From the NCBI GenBank assembly GCA_028283655.1, contig JAPWKE010000003.1, forward strand, positions 3,527,793-3,591,792: a DNA stretch of 64,000 nt. Direction: 5' to 3'. Positions 26,119 through 34,671 of this stretch are shown here, piece after piece (within the stretch, counting starts at the first letter, position 1; the number at the start of each line of letters is the position of its first letter). The notes beneath the pieces were generated by a model. It searched no databases. It saw only the letters and a list, made by a program, of their open reading frames with translations, and had not been told where the DNA came from. The translations under genes were made by a program, and so were the position numbers. The stretch is from Acidobacteriaceae bacterium (lineage in GTDB: Bacteria > Acidobacteriota > Terriglobia > Terriglobales > Acidobacteriaceae).

Positions 26119-27015
26119 TTACTTCATCTCCTGCACCGTAACTCCCGCAGGAATCGCCAGCTCAAACTGGTCATCGTCAAACGGTGCATTCACGGTCAGC
26201 TTCGTCACATCCACCTTCAGCGAATACTCATCGAGCGGCCGCTTCATCGTGATCGTCATCGGAAACTGCACACCGTTGAAGTCTTTGTAGTTCTCATAGA
26301 GCGCCGACGTCACCACACGCCCCTGGTTATCGTAGATGTCCTGTTGAAACGGCAGCATCGTAATGCGGCTGATGTGCAGCACGCGCGTTGTCTGCAGCAC
26401 GTTCCCCGACTTCACCTTCGAAATCGTCAGATCGTAATCCGGCTCTTCAATCGCCACGCGCTTCTTGTCCGGCGAAGGCATAATCCGTGTCGACTCATTC
26501 AGACTCACAAACTCATTCGCCGCCACACCCGGCACCAGCAGGGAGTCGAGAAACACCCCTGGCCGTAGATTCTCCAGACCGTTCTTCGAAGGCGTCGTCA
26601 CGGTATTGGAACCATGCATCCATACATCGCCGTGTCCAGCCGTCGCATGCACCAGCGTGAACGTCTTACCGTTCGAAACCATATCCAGCGCACGCGAACC
26701 GATCACAGGAAGCTGCATAATCACGCGCAGGTCTTCCGGCTTGCGGACGAAGATATACCCGCGGAAGGACGTATAGGTTGTAACCTGCCCCGTCTTACCG
26801 CCGCCCACCGTTGCGGTGATCAGCACGCCAGCGTTCAGCGTCTTGATCGCAGCATCGCGGTCCTGCACATCTTTTTCCAGGGCTTCCACGCTGGCCGAGT
26901 GATAAACGTCCGGCGCCATCGTCTTCTGCACCAGCTTCGTCGAGCGAAAGCAGCCTGAAGACACGCCAAGCATCGTCATCGCGAGCGCTACCGATACCGT
27001 GCTTTTTAAAGTCAT
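26119..27015 (-). CDS. Outer-membrane lipoprotein, LolA/DUF4292-like
   Basis: 298 residues starting MTLKSTVSVALAMTMLGVSS with Cys22 in a GVSSGC lipobox. The mature part (AAIKTLNAGVLITATVGGG, FRGYIFVRKPEDLRVIMQLP, VIGSRALDMVSNGKTFTLV) has the alternating strands of LolA/LolB-like or DUF4292 lipoproteins, half-barrels that hold a hydrophobic ligand. RITMLPFQQDIYDNQGRVV and FPMTITMKRPLDEYSLKV complete the sheet. An upstream in-frame Met at 27030 is also possible. No Lol or transport partner is adjacent. Confidence 0.7.
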   Translation of the reverse strand: MTLKSTVSVALAMTMLGVSSGCFRSTKLVQKTMAPDVYHSASVEALEKDVQDRDAAIKTLNAGVLITATVGGGKTGQVTTYTSFRGYIFVRKPEDLRVIMQLPVIGSRALDMVSNGKTFTLVHATAGHGDVWMHGSNTVTTPSKNGLENLRPGVFLDSLLVPGVAANEFVSLNESTRIMPSPDKKRVAIEEPDYDLTISKVKSGNVLQTTRVLHISRITMLPFQQDIYDNQGRVVTSALYENYKDFNGVQFPMTITMKRPLDEYSLKVDVTKLTVNAPFDDDQFELAIPAGVTVQEMK

Positions 27016-27080
27016 CGTGTCGAAATCCAAGTATATCGACTCTGTAACATCCGCGTTCGATTCAAACTTTCGCCCGCCAG

Positions 27081-27368
27081 CTACGTTGGTTCATTCTCCA
27101 GCTCTTCCAGCAACTTCGCGGCCGAGCCTTTTTCCCGCCGTTCGCCCGGCATCTGTGCGACCTGCAACAACTCCGTCGCCAGCTTCACATGCTGACAGCT
27201 TCCATCGCGAGCCCCCCGCACCAGCCCATAGAGAATCCCCGGAAGATGCTCCGCCAGCGTCCGCCGCAGATAGCGCGCGCACTGCGCTGGCCGCAACGGC
27301 TTGCTGGGAAACTCAAACCCAAACTCCTCATCGCCTTTTTTCTCCTGCTTTACCTGATTGACCGCCAT
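27081..27368 (-). CDS. Hypothetical protein, possible small-terminase or DNA-binding partner
   Basis: 95 residues from ATG 27368: a charged N-terminus, LRPAQCARYLRRTLAEHLPG, ILYGLVRGARDGSCQHVKLA, TELLQV and a basic tail with AAKLLEELENE. It is all helical, and the LRPAQ...LRRTL segment resembles a helix-turn-helix. By size and by being on the same strand as the phage-like block it could be a small terminase subunit, but no family was recognised. The alternative is a short regulator. An extension to 27446 would translate part of the repeat-rich spacer. Confidence 0.5.
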   Translation of the reverse strand: MAVNQVKQEKKGDEEFGFEFPSKPLRPAQCARYLRRTLAEHLPGILYGLVRGARDGSCQHVKLATELLQVAQMPGERREKGSAAKLLEELENEPT

Positions 27369-27712
27369 CCCCACCCCAAAATGCAAAAAGAGCGGCCGCC
27401 ACCCAGGTGGCTCCGCTCTCGATTCCTTACTTTTCAAGAATACCAATCCGCTTAGAAAAACTACGCAAACTATTTCCAGCTTCTATCTCTATCTATTTCA
27501 GTAACTTGGCGGAGCCGCGTATCCTCAGCCCCCTTGACAGCATTTTCAACGCCCATCTCTTAAAACTCACTCCGTCAACGCCACCGCAAACCATCGCGCA
27601 GCCACAGCCCCCTCTGCGCTCTGCTTTCGCCTTTGGAGCTTTGCCCTCGGGGCAGAGGCGGGCTTCACCCCACCCTCTACCCCGCAGAGACAAAGAGGCT
27701 TCAGCCCCAACC
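27369..27712. other. Gene-free, repeat-rich spacer
   Basis: 343 nt without a supported gene. It contains GAGCTTTGCCCTCGGGGC, GCAGAGGCGGGCTTCACCCC and CAAAGAGGCTTCAGCCCC; the phrase CAGAGGCGGGCTTCA recurs at about 36404-36420. A/T-rich sequence at 27440-27500 could hold a promoter for the gene at 27368. Confidence 0.55.
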
Positions 27713-28357
27713 CTACCCCCTACCCCCCTGTGGCTCCATCAGCTTCGCCGCCAACAGAATCCCCGTCAGCCGGTCCAGCGCCTGTCCATACTTCATCACC
27801 ACCGCCCTCAGGCTCAGGCCCATCATCATCGCGGTTTCGCCATGCGTGTACTCCTGCAGAGCCACCCGCTTGATCACCTCCCGCTCCCCTTCGGTCAGCT
27901 TCCCCAGGCAGCGCTCCATGTCGAAGCAGAAGATCACGACATCTTCAAAGCTCTGCACCTTGTAGCTGGTCACCTTGCTGCGAAACAGCTCCCGGCCCAA
28001 CATGCTCGGCACCCTGCCTGACTCCGTTGCCATACGCAGATAGCGCCGCAGCATCGCCTCCGTGTACTTCCGATAAAACGCCAGCTCCGGCTTCGGCCGG
28101 GGCTTCGGCGCAGCTGCTTCTTGTACCGGTTCGCAGCCCACCGCCCACATCCGCTGCACCACGCGTCCGGTCGAGCCTTCCCGAACACCTGCCACTACAC
28201 GCTGCACCGGCTTCCGCGCCGTCACCGCTGCCGAATACACCAAAGCCAACCCGCTCACGTTCTTCTTCGATTCCTGCACCATCATCTGCTCCTCTGCTGT
28301 TTGTGCCTTTGTCTCTGCCGTCGCCGCTGTCATCCGTTCGGTCATCCACTCGCTCAT
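27713..28357 (-). CDS. Sigma-region-4-like DNA-binding regulator
   Basis: 214 residues. The N-terminal third is low complexity; the C-terminal half (FYRKYTEAMLRRYLRMATES, FEDVVIFCFDMERCLGKL, TEGEREVIKRVALQEYTHGE, TAMMMGLSLRAVVMKYGQAL) has the layout of sigma-70 region 4: a helix then LT..ER.V..R.......A...G.S...V. Small phage activators of late transcription look like this. ATG 28357 overlaps the TGA of the zinc-ribbon gene by 4 nt. It may drive the phage-like block; that is inference. Confidence 0.6.
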   Translation of the reverse strand: MSEWMTERMTAATAETKAQTAEEQMMVQESKKNVSGLALVYSAAVTARKPVQRVVAGVREGSTGRVVQRMWAVGCEPVQEAAAPKPRPKPELAFYRKYTEAMLRRYLRMATESGRVPSMLGRELFRSKVTSYKVQSFEDVVIFCFDMERCLGKLTEGEREVIKRVALQEYTHGETAMMMGLSLRAVVMKYGQALDRLTGILLAAKLMEPQGGRG

Positions 28358-28623
28358 CGCCCACCGCCTTCGCGCTCTGGCGTAGCGCCTCGCCGCACAA
28401 CGTGTAACCCCGAACACCCGGCAGCCCACGTCCCGGAGCCCTTCCGGCGTCCTCGTCGGCTCCGCGACTGCGGTGCAGGGAACTCCTTCAGCCAATGCAC
28501 GCAGCCCTGGCAGTAGCGCCGCACACCTTCCCCCATCGCAGGCCGCAACCAGAGCGCCCCACATCCCTCGCACACCTTCAACTCCACGATCTGCTTCCTG
28601 TCTTGCACACAAAAGTCGTTCAT
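28354..28623 (-). CDS. Small zinc-ribbon protein
   Basis: 89 residues from ATG 28623 (GGAG 6 nt upstream). KVCEGCGALWLRP and RRYCQGCVHWLKEFP give two CxxC knuckles about 20 residues apart, followed by an Arg/Ser/Gly-rich tail. It probably binds zinc and nucleic acid. It is translationally coupled (ATGA) to the sigma-like gene and is the first gene behind the promoter at 28797-28825. Not recognised beyond this. Confidence 0.6.
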   Translation of the reverse strand: MNDFCVQDRKQIVELKVCEGCGALWLRPAMGEGVRRYCQGCVHWLKEFPAPQSRSRRGRRKGSGTWAAGCSGLHVVRRGATPEREGGGR

Positions 28624-29006
28624 TCGTTCTCCAAAAGGCACAGCATCTCCCCGGCGAGCCTCGGGAATCAGCGGTCGGATGGGCTCGCTCAGTTCGTTGG
28701 GCAGACCGTCTTCTCTGACGGCCTGAAATTGTCGTTCAGTGCCTCGCTTCCCGTTCACCCGCGTTCGTCTTCGTTCGCCGGTTAGGAAGTCTGGTGTTTA
28801 TAGCTGGGAGTACACACCCTGTCAATAAAATATTTTCAGACGTAACGATGTCAGCCAAAGTCAATGAATACAATAGTTTGCGATAAAATCCGGCAAATTG
28901 TATCAAGTTGTTTCGCTAAATGTTCGCTTGTTAATAATTTACGAGCGTGCTTGCACCGAAGAAGGTGCTTTGATCTTTCCGCCTGGGCTGGCGAACCGTA
29001 CCGCGT
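28624..29006. other. AT-rich regulatory gap
   Basis: 383 nt with no supported gene. The half from 28826 to 28990 is clearly AT-rich compared with its surroundings (runs such as AATAAAATATTTTC, GTTAATAATTTACG). Besides the minus-strand promoter, no operator was recognised. The mltG gene ends at its right edge. Confidence 0.6.
28797..28825 (-). promoter_or_regulatory. Consensus sigma-70 promoter for the zinc-ribbon/sigma-like operon
   Basis: On the minus strand, TTGACA (28825-28820), a spacer of exactly 17 nt and TATAAA (28802-28797). Start would be near 28790, leaving a leader of about 165 nt before ATG 28623. It is the best consensus promoter found in the window. Confidence 0.75.
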
Positions 29007-30041
29007 CTAGCGGCCGGCCGCCGCCCGGTAGCTTGCCACGTTCCGCTCATGCTCTTCGAGCGTCTTCGAAAACACTGTATGCCCCGCCGCATCGGCGACA
29101 AAGTAGAGGGACTCGCTCTTCTCCGGCGACAGCGCCGCCTTCAGAGCCGCCACACCCGGGTTGCAGATCGGCCCCGGCGGCAGCCCCGCATGGGTGTACG
29201 TGTTGTACGTCGAGTCCGACTTCAACTCGCTCTGGTGAATCACCCCCGTCCACGTTCCGCGCAACTCGCTGGCATAGGCCACAGCCGGGTCCGTCTGCAG
29301 AGGCATTCCCAGCGCCAGCCGGTTCTCGAACACCCCGGCCACCGCCGCGCGCTCCTCCGGCACATGCACCTCGCGCTCCACCAGCGAAGCCATCGTCACC
29401 ACCCGCGCCGCGCTCTGCGGCTCCAGGCCCAGCTTCGCCGCCTGCTGCCCAAACCGCTTCACCATGATCGAAATCATGTCCACGGCCGTCGCTCGGCGGC
29501 TGAACTTGTAGGTGTCGGGAAACAGGAAGCCCTCTACAGAAGGTGCCAGCGGGCTCCACTTCTTCACCAGTTCGGTGTGCTGCATCTCGGCCTGCAGAAA
29601 ATCCTTCGCCGGAACCAGCCCCGCCGCTCCTACCGCCTGCGCCACCTGGAAGATGTCGTATCCCTCCGGAATCACCACGGTCAGGGTATAGACGTCGCCC
29701 TTGCGAATCCGGTCGTAGACCTCGGTCATTGCCACCGGATGGTCAAAGCGGTACTCGCCCGCTTTCAGGCTTCCACCCTTCCAGTGCTTCAGCGCGACAA
29801 ACAGCAGGCCGCTCCGCACAACGCCAGCGGTCTGCAGCTTTTCGCCGATCTCCTCCGTCGTCGTCCCCGGAGCAATCTCCACAAACCGTTCATACGAAGG
29901 ACCATACGGAAGCACAACGAGCCATCCGGCACCCGCCGTGCCTAGAAGTAACAGAACGAAAATCCACCCAAGCCAGCGCACATCCTGATCGTAAACTGCC
30001 AATCGGTCGCAACCAGAACCACATTCGGCACATCCCATCAC
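29007..30041 (-). CDS. mltG: Endolytic murein transglycosylase
   Basis: 344-residue YceG-like protein that cuts nascent glycan strands at the inner membrane and sets their length. One membrane segment at about 24-45 (WIFVLLLLGTAGAGWLVVL) follows a Cys-containing cytoplasmic start. Landmarks: FVEIAPGTTTEEIGEKLQ, LKAGEYRF, VIPEGYDIFQVA, PSVEGFLFPDTY with the catalytic Glu, TMASLVEREV, LQTDPAVAY, YNTYTHAGLPPGPICNPG and LYFVADAAGHTVFSKT. Length is normal. It is flanked by unrelated genes. Confidence 0.93.
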   Translation of the reverse strand: MMGCAECGSGCDRLAVYDQDVRWLGWIFVLLLLGTAGAGWLVVLPYGPSYERFVEIAPGTTTEEIGEKLQTAGVVRSGLLFVALKHWKGGSLKAGEYRFDHPVAMTEVYDRIRKGDVYTLTVVIPEGYDIFQVAQAVGAAGLVPAKDFLQAEMQHTELVKKWSPLAPSVEGFLFPDTYKFSRRATAVDMISIMVKRFGQQAAKLGLEPQSAARVVTMASLVEREVHVPEERAAVAGVFENRLALGMPLQTDPAVAYASELRGTWTGVIHQSELKSDSTYNTYTHAGLPPGPICNPGVAALKAALSPEKSESLYFVADAAGHTVFSKTLEEHERNVASYRAAAGR

Positions 30042-30217
30042 CGTTCAATGCAGATTTTTGCCGTTCGCTGCATGATCCAAGACATCACCCATTCACAGGC
30101 TTAGGCTCAACGGTGGAATTGTCTCGGTCGCGCGGGACAGGAATCGCGCGATGTACTTCTCGGACCACGACGAAAGCGTTAGTCTGAGAACCTAGCTATT
30201 TTCAGGAGAATGCATAC

Positions 30218-32314
30218 ATGTCCAAGGTAACTAAGCTCGCAGAAAAGGGCGTAGTCCTCGCCGCGAAGGCCAGCTGGGCCGTTTTCGACAAGATCAACGC
30301 GATCAGCCCCAACAAGAGCTTCACCCCTAAGTGGTCTGATAAGCCTCTCCTGAAGAGCTACCAGAAGGAAAAGCCGCCCCTTGGCTGGCCCCGCACCACG
30401 GACTCGCTCTGCCCGCGCTGCGTGCCGGAGATCCGCCAGCAGATCCTCGATGGCAAGCTGCCGCACGAAGTCCTTCTGAATGAGAAGGTTGGTGAAATCA
30501 AGGCGCAGATCATCGAGCGTGACGGCCAGATCCTCATGGTTAAGGATTGCCCCATCCACGGTCACTTCGAAGACGTCATGTCTATCGATGCTCCGATGAT
30601 GAAGCACCTCGAAGACGTCTTCCCGGGCCGCGACATCCGCGCCCACAACGATGAGAAGCTCCACAACCACGGCACGTCGACCGTTACCCACGGTCGCGGT
30701 TCGGTTCTCACCATCGATCTCACCAACCGTTGCAACATGATGTGCGATCCCTGCTTCATGGACGCCAACCAGGTCGGCTTTGTCCACGAACTCACGTGGG
30801 ACGAGATCAAGACCATGCTCGACAATGCGATCACCATCAAGCCGCGTCGTCAGATGTCCGTGCAGTTCTCGGGCGGTGAGCCCACCCTGTCACCGTACTT
30901 CCTTGACGCTGTCTCTTACGCTCGTAAGGTCGGTTACAACTCGGTACAGGCTGCAACCAACGGCATTGAATTCGCGAAGTCGGCTGAGTTCGCACGCGCT
31001 GCGGCTGAAGCCGGTCTCCGTTACGCCTACCTCCAGTTCGACGGCATCGGCAACGCTGCCAACTCGCACCGTAAGGTTGGTAACTCGTTCGACGTAAAGC
31101 TGCAGGCGATCCACAACCTGCACGCTGCCGGTGTGGATATCGTTCCTGTCACCTGCATCATCAACGGCATCAACAACGAGCAGGTTGGCCGCATCATCGA
31201 GTTCGCTCTCGACAACCCGAAGAAGATCAACTTCCTCTCCTTCCAGCCGGTTTCCTTCACGGGCCGCGACGAAGCCGTCTCCGACGAGCGCCGCATGGCA
31301 CAGCGTTACACGCTGTCGCATCTTGCACACGACGTTCGCTCGCAGACCGGCCTCGGCGAATCCACGCGCGACTGGTTCCCGATCTCGTTCATGTCCACCT
31401 TCTCTGACTGGGCCGATCTGGTTCACGGACCGGAGCACGAGTGGGGCCAGCTCTCCTGCGGTTGCCACCCGAACTGCGGTATCGGTATGGCGCTCATGAT
31501 CGACAAGGAAACGAAGGAAGCCGTTCCCGTCACCGCGTTCCTCGACGCCGTGCAGCTTGCCAAGGACATTGCGAAGGTCAACGACGCATCGCGCGGCAAG
31601 CTCATGACGATCGTGGGTGCTGGTCTGGCCCTGATCCGCAACTACAACCCGTCGAAGGCCCCGAAGAACTTCAGCATCTTCGCCCTCCTCGAAAAGTTCG
31701 ACAAGTGCTTCGGCGCGACCGGCCGCAACTACGGCAAGGTTACCGCTGACCGCACCATGGAAGACATCGAGAAGCGCCGCGGCGACCGTTGGAACTTCCT
31801 CTTCATCGCCGGCATGTGGTTCCAGGATCTCTTCAACTACGACTTCCGCCGCACCGAGCAGTGCATCATTCCGTACGCTACGCAGGAAGGCGAAATCTCC
31901 TTCTGCGCGTACAACACGGGTATCGGCTGGCGCAACATCATCGAGAAGATGCACATGACCGCTACGCTCACCAAGTGGTACGAAGAGCATGGCCGTCACG
32001 AGATCTTCGCCGGTGGTAAGAAGGTTTCGCTTGACCGTCAGGACAAGTACGACCTGAAGCTCAACGAGGCTCATGTCAACTCGGCAGCGAACGACACGTT
32101 CGAGAAGTCCGGCATTGCGAAGAATGCGCGCGAAGAAAAGATTCGCGCACGCGACGCAAAGATGAAGCAGGACGCCGAGAACGCTCGCATGTCGAAGCTT
32201 TACCGCAAGGAAATTCTCAAGGAGCAGGAGCAGCCTGGCTTCATCGCCCTCGGCGAGATCAAGGCAGCCCCCGCAATCAAGGCAGAAGAGAACGACCTCG
32301 TCTCCGGCGACTAG
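30218..32314 (+). CDS. Radical SAM enzyme, tetraether/membrane-spanning-lipid synthase (Tes/MSS)-like
   Basis: 698 residues. An N-terminal metal region has Cys65/Cys68 (SLCPRC) and Cys111 with His114 (DCPIHGHFED), matching the rubredoxin-like part of archaeal Tes. The radical SAM cluster motif is Cys172-x3-Cys176-x2-Cys179 (TNRCNMMCDPCF), with FSGGEPTLSP for SAM. A later LSCGCHPNCGIGMA supplies further Cys for extra Fe-S clusters. In known relatives the enzyme joins two acyl/alkyl tails, giving tetraether or iso-diabolic-type lipids, a chemical trait of Acidobacteriota. AGGAG lies 9 nt before ATG. The basic, helical last 100 residues are unusual. Assignment by motif order only. Confidence 0.72.
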   Translation: MSKVTKLAEKGVVLAAKASWAVFDKINAISPNKSFTPKWSDKPLLKSYQKEKPPLGWPRTTDSLCPRCVPEIRQQILDGKLPHEVLLNEKVGEIKAQIIERDGQILMVKDCPIHGHFEDVMSIDAPMMKHLEDVFPGRDIRAHNDEKLHNHGTSTVTHGRGSVLTIDLTNRCNMMCDPCFMDANQVGFVHELTWDEIKTMLDNAITIKPRRQMSVQFSGGEPTLSPYFLDAVSYARKVGYNSVQAATNGIEFAKSAEFARAAAEAGLRYAYLQFDGIGNAANSHRKVGNSFDVKLQAIHNLHAAGVDIVPVTCIINGINNEQVGRIIEFALDNPKKINFLSFQPVSFTGRDEAVSDERRMAQRYTLSHLAHDVRSQTGLGESTRDWFPISFMSTFSDWADLVHGPEHEWGQLSCGCHPNCGIGMALMIDKETKEAVPVTAFLDAVQLAKDIAKVNDASRGKLMTIVGAGLALIRNYNPSKAPKNFSIFALLEKFDKCFGATGRNYGKVTADRTMEDIEKRRGDRWNFLFIAGMWFQDLFNYDFRRTEQCIIPYATQEGEISFCAYNTGIGWRNIIEKMHMTATLTKWYEEHGRHEIFAGGKKVSLDRQDKYDLKLNEAHVNSAANDTFEKSGIAKNAREEKIRARDAKMKQDAENARMSKLYRKEILKEQEQPGFIALGEIKAAPAIKAEENDLVSGD

Positions 32315-32332
32315 TTCCTCGCAAGCGACAAC

Positions 32333-32362
32333 ACAACGGCCACCCGCAAGGGTGGCCGTTGT
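32333..32362 (+). terminator. Terminator after the Tes-like gene
   Basis: 13-bp perfect stem (32333-32345 and 32350-32362) closed by a GCAA tetraloop and followed by CGTTTT. It lies 18 nt after the stop codon. Confidence 0.88.
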
Positions 32363-32482
32363 CGTTTTGAGGGTTCCTGCAGGGGAGGGACCTCATAGGA
32401 CATCTGCGGATATTAGTGGACACTAGCGTACGTCTAAGGCATCCTATAAACATACGGCCGACTCCAATGCGCGCAAGCGTAC

Positions 32483-33487
32483 GTGTCGGCCTTCTTATTG
32501 CTGAGCACAATATTGAGCATTCCTTACATCAAGACCTATCTCTCGGTTGCCGAGCAAGTTGAACTGCTTCGTTCAAGAGGGATGTTCATCTCAGATACCG
32601 TGAAAGCTGCTTCTTGCCTGCATCGCGTCGGCTATTACCGCCTAAGTGGCTACGCTTATCCATTTCGCCATCGTGAAATCATTACGGACTTAGACGGCAA
32701 GAGCACCGAGAAGCTATTCGAGAGCTTTCGGCCTGGCACAGACTTTTCTACCGTGATGGATCTATACGTCTTCGATAAAAAGCTTCGTCTGCTCTTCCTC
32801 GATGCGATTGAACGTATTGAAGTGGCACTGCGTGTTGAAGTCGCTTTGCATCTAGGCCGGTATGGCGCTCTTTCTTACCGGGAACCAACAATCTTCAATC
32901 CTTTCTTTCACACTAAGACCACGGATAACAAGGAGACGCAACATCAGAAATGGTTGCGGAAGATTGATGAAGCATTCGACCACTCAAGAGAAGAGTTCGC
33001 AAATCATTACCGCTCAAAGTATTCGACTCCGCTTCCCATCTGGATGTCGATTGAAGTCTGGGATTTTGGGTGCCTAGCGATGGTTCTGAACGGCATGAAA
33101 GACGCCGATCTCAACGAACTCTCAAAGCTTTATGAACTTCCGAAACGTCGCTATCTTACGTCGTGGGCACAAAGCATGAACTTCGTCCGAAATGTGTGTG
33201 CGCATCACGGTCGACTTTGGAACCGTCCAATAGTGCAACAGCCAGCTCTCCCAGTGCATGAGGATCTCGCACTCTTACAGCATGTAAAGAATGACGAACT
33301 CGCGGAGCGTCGGCTTTATGCGGTAGCTGCCGCGATCCAATACTTTATGCGTATCGTTCACCCTGGTAGCTCTTGGAGCGATAGGCTCGCCGCCCACCTC
33401 GGCACTCTTCCAGAGTCAATGCATCTATCAACTCGCCACATGGGATTTCCTGAAAAATGGGAGCAGCTTCCGCTCTGGGCCGCGTAG
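32483..33487 (+). CDS. Abi_2 (AbiD/AbiF-type) abortive infection protein
   Basis: 334 residues of the Abi_2 family: YLSVAEQVELLRSRGM, LHRVGYYRLSGYAYPFR, FSTVMDLYVFDKKLRLLFLD, AIERIEVALRVEVA, then PLPIWMSIEVWDFG and SMNFVRNVCAHHGRLWNR. Arg236 and His241 form an RX4-H motif of HEPN ribonucleases, the likely toxic centre that acts during phage infection. Codon choice is visibly more AT-rich than in neighbours, suggesting recent transfer. The GTG at 32483 lies in a 7-bp inverted repeat (32456-32462/32485-32491), so TTG 32513 is an alternative start. A TATAAA is at 32445. Confidence 0.85.
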   Translation: MSAFLLLSTILSIPYIKTYLSVAEQVELLRSRGMFISDTVKAASCLHRVGYYRLSGYAYPFRHREIITDLDGKSTEKLFESFRPGTDFSTVMDLYVFDKKLRLLFLDAIERIEVALRVEVALHLGRYGALSYREPTIFNPFFHTKTTDNKETQHQKWLRKIDEAFDHSREEFANHYRSKYSTPLPIWMSIEVWDFGCLAMVLNGMKDADLNELSKLYELPKRRYLTSWAQSMNFVRNVCAHHGRLWNRPIVQQPALPVHEDLALLQHVKNDELAERRLYAVAAAIQYFMRIVHPGSSWSDRLAAHLGTLPESMHLSTRHMGFPEKWEQLPLWAA

Positions 33488-33498
33488 GTCTATGCGCT

Positions 33499-34395
33499 CT
33501 ACGCAAGTCTCTTCCAGCTCGCCGGGCTTACGCCTACCTTCTGCCGGAACGCCCGTACAAAGTTCACATCGGAGCTAAACCCAACCTCAGCAGCAATCTC
33601 CTTCACCGACATTCCACCCATTCGCAGCAACCGCTTCGCGCGTTCGAGCTTCTGCTCCAGCACATACTGATACGGCGTCTGCCCGGTACTCGCGCGGAAC
33701 TTATGCGACAGATGCGATTCGCTCATCTGTAACTCCGTTGCCACCTCTGCCAGCCGCACATCACGATGCAGATTGTCGGTCATAAACTCCAGCGCACGCC
33801 GCAGCTTCTCCTGCGGGAGTCTGCCTTCAAACCCGCGTAAGCGGCCGTCGAACGAGCCATACCCACGCACCAACGCCTGTACCAGCCTGGTCTCAAGCTG
33901 ATCGACATACAGCCCACCGAGCGGAAAACCATCGGCAGCCTCGCGCTGCATCTGCTGCATCAGCCGCGCGAGCCCCGCATCGCGTAGCGCCCACCGATTC
34001 GCGAAGTCCACACCGCTCTTCAGCCCAGCTTCCTCCGCCACGCGCTCCAGCAGATCAGCCTTCACGGAAACCACCAGCCGTGAAGAAGTGTCTGTCCAGC
34101 GCAGTCGATCACGCGTCCCCGGGGCCAGCAGAATCATCGACCCCGGTGCCGTAGTCTCCACGCGATTGCGCCCGTCATTCCACCACTCCATCTCCGGAGT
34201 GCCGGCAAGCTGCAGGTGCAGACAAAGCTCATTGTGCTGATGCTCAGGAATCTCAATCGAGCCAACATCGTGCCGCTCCATCAGCACGCCACGCCACAGC
34301 GGCGGAGCCGCCGCCCCACGCGCAGCACCCGGCAGCAACGGGACAAAGCGGTCCTGTTGCCAAACCTGAATCCGTTGCTGCGTCTGTATCGCCAA
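33499..34395 (-). CDS. AraC family transcriptional regulator
   Basis: 298 residues. An N-terminal cupin-like sensor (HDVGSIEIPEHQHNELCLHL, then PGSMILLAPGTRDRL) precedes the C-terminal double helix-turn-helix: VRLAEVATELQMSESHLSHKF and MSVKEIAAEVGFSSDVNFVRAF, ending GVSPASWKRL. It binds DNA and probably responds to a small ligand. It is divergent from the small membrane-protein gene, with which it could share a control region (34396-34496). Confidence 0.9.
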   Translation of the reverse strand: MAIQTQQRIQVWQQDRFVPLLPGAARGAAAPPLWRGVLMERHDVGSIEIPEHQHNELCLHLQLAGTPEMEWWNDGRNRVETTAPGSMILLAPGTRDRLRWTDTSSRLVVSVKADLLERVAEEAGLKSGVDFANRWALRDAGLARLMQQMQREAADGFPLGGLYVDQLETRLVQALVRGYGSFDGRLRGFEGRLPQEKLRRALEFMTDNLHRDVRLAEVATELQMSESHLSHKFRASTGQTPYQYVLEQKLERAKRLLRMGGMSVKEIAAEVGFSSDVNFVRAFRQKVGVSPASWKRLA

Positions 34396-34496
34396 CCCGA
34401 TGCCCCCTCTACGTAATAGATGCCGTGACTTTATCGCAGGAATTGCATATTCCGCTCTCTCCCCTGCGCGACTCTAATCACACGAGGTACAAGCAC

Positions 34497-34667
34497 ATGC
34501 GCAGCATCTCTCAACTCGTCAGCGAAGGCTTCATCTGGGGCGTCGGCATCACCCGCCCGCGTCACGGCCGCGAACGCAGCGCCGCCTTCTTCATCACCGG
34601 CGTCCTCGCCGCAACCATCGCCTTTGTTGCCAGCATGTTCTTCGTGTTGAAGGGCGTTATCTACTAG
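34497..34667 (+). CDS. Small single-span membrane protein
   Basis: 56 residues: MRSISQLVSEGFIWGVGITR, then a basic PRHGRERS and one hydrophobic segment (FFITGVLAATIAFVASMFFVL) near the C-terminus. GAGG lies 9 nt before ATG 34497; an earlier start at 34425 lacks a ribosome site. No family recognised. The basic residues before the span suggest an N-in orientation. It is divergent from the AraC regulator gene and ends 4 nt before the stop of the opposing flavin reductase gene. Confidence 0.6.
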   Translation: MRSISQLVSEGFIWGVGITRPRHGRERSAAFFITGVLAATIAFVASMFFVLKGVIY

Positions 34668-34671
34668 CGGT

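Noticed and set aside
2300..28900. Attachment sites or tRNA at the ends of the phage-like region
   Set aside because: No tRNA was recognised and no direct repeat framing the block could be found by eye; a computed repeat search would be decisive.
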